Shown in pieces: positions 59,356 to 64,000 of a stretch of 64,000 bases of DNA. Numbering within the stretch: the first letter of the stretch is position 1; each line of letters begins with the position of its first letter. The position numbers and the translations under genes are program-made. The stretch spans positions 3,162,001 to 3,226,000 of the forward strand of contig NZ_CP010797.1 in NCBI RefSeq assembly GCF_000954115.1. Reading direction: 5' to 3'. A model generated the notes under the pieces. It worked only from the letters and a program-made list of their open reading frames with translations. It did not search any database and was not told where the DNA came from. The stretch comes from Rhodococcus sp. B7740. Lineage in GTDB: Bacteria > Actinomycetota > Actinomycetes > Mycobacteriales > Mycobacteriaceae.

Positions 59356-59358
59356 CCG

Positions 59359-60255
59359 ATGATCGTCTTCTTCGGCTACGCCAACAACGATGTGACGGTG
59401 CATGTTCCGCATGTCCCGGTGCTGGGAGAGAGGGTGCAGGCAACGGCGATCGACACGATCGACGGCGGCATGAACGCCAACGCCGCGGTCTCCGCAGCCC
59501 GTATGGGTGCCCGCGTGGCCTTCGCCGGCGCAGTGGGCCCCGACGCCCGGTCCACCGAGTTTCTCGCCGGACTCGAGCACGACGGAGTAGACACCAGCTG
59601 GGCTCCGCGTGACGCTTTCCTCTCCACCGCAGTCGTTCTCATCGCCGAGGGCGGTGATCGATCGATCATCAGCCAGGACGACGCCAACGACGCACAACGG
59701 CTGGCCGCCGTCCTCGAGGCCCTCTCCGACGACGGCGGCCGACTGTTCGTCGACGGCTACCGAGCAGAGATGCTCCCCGCCGAACTGCCCGACAACGTCA
59801 GCCTCGCCATCGATCTCGACGGCTGCGACGATCTCGACGCCGCACTCCATGCGTTCGCCCTCGCCGATCACGTCATCGTCGGACGCAGCCTGTGGCAGAA
59901 CAGCTTCGGCATAGATGCCGAACGGTGGTCGACGATGACCGCCGAGCACGACACTCACCTCGTCGTCACCGACGGCGAGCACGGGTGGACCCTGGTGACA
60001 CCCTCGGGTGAGACGATCACCGAACCCGCAGTACAGGTCGACGTCGTCGACGCCGTCGGAGCCGGAGACTGCTTCTGCGGCACCTACATCGCCTTCGTCG
60101 ACGCAGGCGAACCCCCGGCTCATGCAGCACGCCTCGCCGGGGCGTCCGCTGCTCTCGCATGCGCCACGGCCGGACCACGCGGCTGCCCCAGCATCACCGA
60201 ACTCAACGAATTCACTGCCACCCTGGCCACTGTCGATCTTCAGGAGATCCGATGA
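59359..60255 (+). CDS. PfkB-family carbohydrate kinase
   Basis: A 298-residue ribokinase-like sugar kinase. The substrate-binding DTIDGGMNANAAVSAARMGARVAFAGAVGPDA is typical of the N-terminal region. VVDAVGAGDCFCGTYIAF is the anion-hole motif with catalytic base D237. Cysteine in that motif instead of the common T/A is a minor variation. It should phosphorylate the imported sugar or an intermediate with ATP. It starts 3 bp after the BtpA-like gene, and its stop overlaps the binding-protein gene (ATGA). Confidence 0.9.
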   Translation: MIVFFGYANNDVTVHVPHVPVLGERVQATAIDTIDGGMNANAAVSAARMGARVAFAGAVGPDARSTEFLAGLEHDGVDTSWAPRDAFLSTAVVLIAEGGDRSIISQDDANDAQRLAAVLEALSDDGGRLFVDGYRAEMLPAELPDNVSLAIDLDGCDDLDAALHAFALADHVIVGRSLWQNSFGIDAERWSTMTAEHDTHLVVTDGEHGWTLVTPSGETITEPAVQVDVVDAVGAGDCFCGTYIAFVDAGEPPAHAARLAGASAALACATAGPRGCPSITELNEFTATLATVDLQEIR

Positions 60256-61265
60256 TCAAACGCGCACTCCCCCTCGTCCTCGGCACAGCACTTGCCCTCG
60301 GTCTCACCGCATGCGACTCCGCCGCCCCCAGCGACACCACGGGCGGAACCGACGCCTCCGCATCGTCCATTCCGGATCCGTCCCGCGTCGCCGACACCTG
60401 CGACGGCAAGAACGGCACCCTCAAGGTCGGCCTGGTGACCATCAATCTGCAAGCTCTGTTCTTCAACCAGATCAACAACGCCGCCCAGAAGGTCGCCGAC
60501 GAAGCCGGTGTCGACCTCCAGATCATCAGCGGTAACGACGATTCGGTCACCCAGGCCAACGCATTCGACAACCTCATCGCTTCCGGCGTGGACGCCATCA
60601 TCGTCGACGCCATCGACACCGACGGCATCAAGCCATCCGTGTCCAAGGCCGCCGCAGCAGGTATCCCGGTGGTGGCCGTCGACGCCACCGTCGACGACCC
60701 GGGCATCTCGACCCAGGTGGGAACAGCGAACGCCGAGGGCGGCGCTCAGATCGGTGACACACTCGCCGAGCTGGCGAACGACACCGGCACCGTCGGTATC
60801 GTCGGCGCACTCAACAGCACGATCCAGCTCGAACGTCAGAAGGGCTTCACCGACACGGTCTCCGCCGCGGGCATGACCGTCGGCACGGTCGTCGACGGTC
60901 GCAACATTCAGGAGAACGCGCAGACCGCCGCGGAGAACCTGCTCACCGGCAACCCGGACATGGAATACGTCTACGCCACCGGCGAACCCGCACTCATCGG
61001 GTTGGTCGCGGCAGTGAACAGCCAGAGTGCACAGGACCGGATCAAGGCCGTCGGATGGGACCTGTCGGATCAGGCTGTCTCCGCCCTCCAGGCGGGCTGG
61101 CTCGAGGGCGTCGTGCAGCAGAACACCTTCGAATTCGGCTACGAGGCAATGAACGCCGCGATCGATCTCGGTTGCGGTCGCACCGCACCCGCGGACATCC
61201 CGGTCCCGACGCAGATCGTCACCCCCGCCAACGTGGGCGACTACATGTACTACCTGGAGAAGTAG
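60252..61265 (+). CDS. sugar ABC transporter substrate-binding lipoprotein
   Basis: A 337-residue RbsB-type (CUT2) binding protein. The signal has a lipobox GLTAC with C21 for lipid anchoring. The mature part reads KVGLVTINLQALFFNQINNAAQKVADEAGVDLQI, IVDAIDTDGIKPSVSKAAAAGIPVVAVDA and TQIVTPANVGDY, the standard two-lobe periplasmic-binding layout. It collects the sugar for the ATPase and permease that follow. The CUT2 class usually carries pentoses, hexoses or small polyols; the ligand here is unknown. Confidence 0.92.
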   Translation: MIKRALPLVLGTALALGLTACDSAAPSDTTGGTDASASSIPDPSRVADTCDGKNGTLKVGLVTINLQALFFNQINNAAQKVADEAGVDLQIISGNDDSVTQANAFDNLIASGVDAIIVDAIDTDGIKPSVSKAAAAGIPVVAVDATVDDPGISTQVGTANAEGGAQIGDTLAELANDTGTVGIVGALNSTIQLERQKGFTDTVSAAGMTVGTVVDGRNIQENAQTAAENLLTGNPDMEYVYATGEPALIGLVAAVNSQSAQDRIKAVGWDLSDQAVSALQAGWLEGVVQQNTFEFGYEAMNAAIDLGCGRTAPADIPVPTQIVTPANVGDYMYYLEK

Positions 61266-61269
61266 CCTT

Positions 61270-62052
61270 ATGGCACAACATGATCCGACAACACCGTTGA
61301 TCGAACTGTCGGGAATCACCAAATCGTACGGCCCGGTGAAATCGTTGCAGGGAGTCGACCTCCGGCTCTCACGCGGCGAAGTACTCGGAGTCGTCGGAGA
61401 CAACGGCGCCGGCAAGTCGACGCTCATGAAAATCCTTGCCGGCGCCGTTCAACACGACGGTGGTGAGATGCGAGTCAACGGGGAACCGGTGCGCTTCTCG
61501 ACGCCGCTCGATGCGCAGCAGCAGAAGATCGGCATCGTCTATCAGGATCTGGCGCTGTGCGACACCCTCGATGTCGCGAGCAACCTGTTCCTCGGCCGTG
61601 AACCCCGCAAGGGACCGTTTCTGGACCGGCACGGCATGCACGAACGCGCCGCGAAGATCCTCGCGGACCTGCACGTCAAAGTGAAGTCGACGTACCAGGA
61701 GATCGGGCAACTCTCGGGCGGGCAGCGGCAGACGGTCGCCATCGCCAGGGCCGTCTCGTTCCGGCCCGACGTGTTGATCCTCGACGAGCCAACGGCCGCA
61801 CTGGCCGTCGCCGAGGTGGAATCGGTCCTGAAACTCATCACGGACGTTGCGGCCCAGGGCGTCGGCGTCATCCTCGTGACGCACCGCCTGCAGGATCTGT
61901 TCCGAGTCTGCGACCGCATCACCGTCATGTACGAGGGACAGAGCGTCGACGACGTTCCGATCGGCGAGCTGAACATCGAATCGCTCGTCGGACTGATCAC
62001 TCGCACTCCGGTTCCCCAGCGTTCACCGTCCTCGCCGGAAGGCCGCCCATGA
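61270..62052 (+). CDS. sugar ABC transporter ATPase (single-domain)
   Basis: A 260-residue ATPase with Walker A GDNGAGKST, signature LSGGQRQ, Walker B VLILDEPTAAL and switch histidine in VTHRLQDL. Most CUT2 systems have a fused double-length RbsA; this one has a single domain, as in the FrcA group, and so must work as a homodimer. It starts 4 bp after the binding-protein stop and overlaps the permease by ATGA. Confidence 0.93.
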   Translation: MAQHDPTTPLIELSGITKSYGPVKSLQGVDLRLSRGEVLGVVGDNGAGKSTLMKILAGAVQHDGGEMRVNGEPVRFSTPLDAQQQKIGIVYQDLALCDTLDVASNLFLGREPRKGPFLDRHGMHERAAKILADLHVKVKSTYQEIGQLSGGQRQTVAIARAVSFRPDVLILDEPTAALAVAEVESVLKLITDVAAQGVGVILVTHRLQDLFRVCDRITVMYEGQSVDDVPIGELNIESLVGLITRTPVPQRSPSSPEGRP

Positions 62053-63083
62053 TCACTCTCGACAAGAACGCACAGCCCAGCGTCGCGAAACTCGCTGCGC
62101 GACCGACATTGTGGCAACAGACCAACAAGCCGACACTGGCCATGCTGGCCGTCACCGTCGCGGTGGCCCTCGTCTTCTCGGTGACCACGTCGTCGTTCCT
62201 GACGTTCACCAACATCTCCAACCTCGCCACGCAGATCGCACCGGTCCTGATCATCGCCGTCGCGATGACGTTCGTGATCACCACCGGCCAGATCGACCTC
62301 TCCGTCGGAGCGACGGTCGCCTTCGTCGCCGCGATGAGCGCCGAGCTCATCCAGGCAGGCGTCGACTCCTCGGTCGTGTTCGTCGCGGCTCCACTGATGG
62401 GTGCGGCGTGGGGACTGGTCAACGGCTGGCTCGCTGCCTACCAGGGCATTCCACCGTTCATCGTCACACTCGCCACGCTCTCGATCATCCGCGGCATCGC
62501 GCTGTACCGCACCGAGGGCTTCTCGGTTCCCATCACCCCGGGCACCGCGTTCGCCAAGCTCGGCACTGCGTCGTGGCTCGGGTTCTCGGCGAGCGCCTGG
62601 ATCGCCCTCGCCGTGGTCGTCATCGGCGCGGTTGCGCTGGGTCGCACCCGCTTCGGCCGCTACGTCACCGGAATCGGGTCCAACGTCGAATCCGTCCGAC
62701 GCTCCGGCGTCAACACCCGTCGCGTGTTGATGATGACGCTGGTGTTCACCGGTCTTGCCGCCGGCATCGCAGGCCTGCTCATCGCCGCACGACTGGGATC
62801 GGGTTCCGCCAACTCCGCCAACGGTTTCGAGCTGACCGTCATCACCGCGGTGGTGCTCGGCGGAACCAACCTGTTCGGTGGACGAGGAACCGTGGTCGGC
62901 ACCGTGATCGGTGCGGTCCTCACCGGCATCATCGCCAACGGCCTGACGCTGCTGGGCGTGAGCCCCTTCCTCACGCCCATCATCACCGGAATCGTTCTGC
63001 TCGTCGCCATCTGGATCAACATGCGTGGGCACTCGTTGGCGTCACTGTTCAAGCACCTGCAGAGCGCACCGGGCAAACAGTGA
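62049..63083 (+). CDS. sugar ABC transporter permease
   Basis: A 344-residue CUT2 permease with about eight to ten spans. TTGQIDLSVGATVAFVAAMSA and FIVTLATLSIIRGIALY are characteristic of RbsC-type proteins, as are RTRFGRYVTGIGSNVESVRRSGVNTRRVLMM (the coupling region to the ATPase) and VVLGGTNLFGGRGTVVGTVIGA. The channel is probably a homodimer. Its stop overlaps the GTG of the phosphotriesterase-family gene. Confidence 0.93.
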   Translation: MITLDKNAQPSVAKLAARPTLWQQTNKPTLAMLAVTVAVALVFSVTTSSFLTFTNISNLATQIAPVLIIAVAMTFVITTGQIDLSVGATVAFVAAMSAELIQAGVDSSVVFVAAPLMGAAWGLVNGWLAAYQGIPPFIVTLATLSIIRGIALYRTEGFSVPITPGTAFAKLGTASWLGFSASAWIALAVVVIGAVALGRTRFGRYVTGIGSNVESVRRSGVNTRRVLMMTLVFTGLAAGIAGLLIAARLGSGSANSANGFELTVITAVVLGGTNLFGGRGTVVGTVIGAVLTGIIANGLTLLGVSPFLTPIITGIVLLVAIWINMRGHSLASLFKHLQSAPGKQ

Positions 63084-64000
63084 TCGTCCGGACGGTGACC
63101 GGTCCGGTCGACTCCAGCGAGCTGGGGTTGGTGTTACCGCACGAGCACCTGCACAACGACGCCTCGGCGGCGTACTCGGAATCGCTCGATCCCGCTGTGG
63201 CGCAGGTTCTCTCCGGACCGATCTCGGCCTCGGACGCCTGGCTGTTGCACGACAATCCGTATCACAGCGCCGACAATTGCCGGATCGACGACGCGGCGGC
63301 CGTGTTGGCGGACCTGAAAACCTTTGCCGACCACGGCGGGACGACCGTCGTCGATCTGACACCACCGGGCATCGGTCGTCGACCCGAGATCCTGGAACGG
63401 TACTCCCGAGACTCGGGGGTCCGGGTCGTCATGGGCTCGGGCTGGTACCTCGAGGCCACGCACCCGGCCGAGGTCGCCTCGCTGAGCGTCGACCAACTCG
63501 CGTCGGGACTCGTTGCCGAGTTCTCCTCGAACGACGGGCCTCGCCCCGGGGTCATCGGGGAGATCGGAGTCTCGCCGTCGTTCACCGCCGCCGAGAAGAA
63601 GGCGTTACGCGCCGCATGCGTCGCGCAACGAGAAGTCGCTGTACCACTGTTCGTTCACCTTCCGGGGTGGCAGCGGCGTGGGCACGAAGTGCTCGACATC
63701 GTCGTCGAGGAGATGGGTGTCGACCCGAGTGCTGTGGTGCTCTGCCACATGGACCCGTCGGGCAACGATCCCGACTACCAATGCGCTCTGGGTGATCGCG
63801 GGGTGTATCTGGAATTCGACATGATCGGCATGCCCTTCGAGTTCCCGGGTGAGGGTCAGTCTCCATCGCCCGCCGACACCGCCTTCGCGGTCGCCGGTCT
63901 CATCGGCGGCGGATACCGACGGCAATTGCTCCTCAGTCACGACCTGTTTCTCAAGTCGATGCTCCGCGCATTCGGTGGCAACGGTTTGGCCTACGTACCA
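63080..64000 (+). CDS. phosphotriesterase-family metallohydrolase (partial, runs off the window)
   Basis: The frame opens with GTG 63080 inside the permease stop and is still open at the last base, 307 codons in. It belongs to the phosphotriesterase/PHP group: metal motif H21-E-H23 in LPHEHLHND, GEIGVS, further ligands in LFVHLPGW and LCHMDPSG, and the last aspartate in LLSHDLFLKSM. Glutamate in GEIG stands where classic phosphotriesterases have a carboxylated lysine. Relatives are lactonases or sugar-phosphate hydrolases. In this operon it probably opens a lactone or hydrolyses a pathway ester. Little of the family's usual length (about 320-350) should be missing. Confidence 0.87.
   Translation, partial: MIVRTVTGPVDSSELGLVLPHEHLHNDASAAYSESLDPAVAQVLSGPISASDAWLLHDNPYHSADNCRIDDAAAVLADLKTFADHGGTTVVDLTPPGIGRRPEILERYSRDSGVRVVMGSGWYLEATHPAEVASLSVDQLASGLVAEFSSNDGPRPGVIGEIGVSPSFTAAEKKALRAACVAQREVAVPLFVHLPGWQRRGHEVLDIVVEEMGVDPSAVVLCHMDPSGNDPDYQCALGDRGVYLEFDMIGMPFEFPGEGQSPSPADTAFAVAGLIGGGYRRQLLLSHDLFLKSMLRAFGGNGLAYVP

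Noticed and set aside
58453..60123. A 556-codon open frame on the minus strand
   Set aside because: It is antisense to the BtpA-like and PfkB genes, which have clear family motifs, and its translation has no recognisable domain.

Overview
The window is GC-rich, densely coded DNA with many GTG/TTG starts, ATGA stop/start overlaps, a WhiB-type protein, a leucine-leader leuA, TetR/GntR-controlled catabolic cassettes, a GMC sterol-type oxidase and a mycobacterial-type single-cluster ferredoxin. Together these point to an actinobacterium of the Mycobacteriales, most likely Rhodococcus or a near relative. That is an inference from gene content. No rRNA, tRNA, CRISPR array, insertion sequence or prophage was seen, so this looks like chromosomal accessory and catabolic territory.

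Region 1 (1-8.2 kb, + strand) is a translationally coupled exopolysaccharide or cell-surface glycan operon: three glycosyltransferases, GDP-mannose 4,6-dehydratase and a second Gmd-like dehydratase/reductase in tandem, a hexapeptide acyltransferase, a Wzx-type flippase and a secreted glycosidase-like protein. Region 2 (8.2-12.6 kb) is a small-acid cassette: a GntR regulator, an HMG-CoA-lyase-like enzyme and a class III CoA-transferase in one operon, diverging from a 2-hydroxycarboxylate transporter, with two copies of a TTGCATRCAATCA element between them. It fits uptake and cleavage of citramalate or a similar hydroxy acid. Region 3 (12.6-14.5 kb) is a TetR repressor and a TetX-like flavin monooxygenase, with three TGGAAC-N3-GTTCCA operators.

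Region 4 (14.5-25.6 kb) is mixed: small membrane proteins, VOC proteins, leuA with a clear leader peptide, a FadR-type GntR regulator, a YihY/BrkB-type membrane protein, a BASS-type transporter, an NmrA-like reductase, a short-chain dehydrogenase, a TetR regulator with an extra N-terminal helix-turn-helix, and a WhiB protein. Region 5 (25.6-30.9 kb) is a four-gene catabolic operon (SDR, EthD-like, fumarylacetoacetase-family, MFS) facing a PucR-type regulator. Region 6 (30.9-37.6 kb) holds an ElaA-type acetyltransferase, an EAL phosphodiesterase, a secreted lipase, a Tat-exported cholesterol-oxidase-like enzyme, a TetR regulator and a type B carboxylesterase. Region 7 (37.2-41 kb) is a complete P450-ferredoxin-reductase operon facing a TetR gene with two TGACGAWWTCGTCA palindromes.

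Region 8 (41.8-53.3 kb) looks like an aromatic or polycyclic compound degradation cluster: NmrA-like reductase, alpha/beta hydrolase, class A flavin hydroxylase, fumarylacetoacetase-family enzyme, extradiol-type VOC dioxygenase, SRPBCC protein, acyl-CoA-dehydrogenase-fold monooxygenase, a homodimeric pyruvate-dehydrogenase-type E1, and two TetR regulators with nearly the same recognition helix. Five copies of TTGACT-N3-AGTCAA, three of them imperfect, sit in its three regulatory gaps, so the scattered transcription units look like one regulon. Region 9 (53.3-57.3 kb) has a TspO-like membrane protein, a lipoprotein lipase, an epoxide-hydrolase-like enzyme and an M20 peptidase. Region 10 (57.3-64 kb) is a LacI-controlled sugar cassette: BtpA/SgcQ-like TIM barrel, PfkB kinase, ABC importer (binding protein, ATPase, permease) and a phosphotriesterase-family hydrolase cut by the window end, with two LacI-type operators flanking the promoter.
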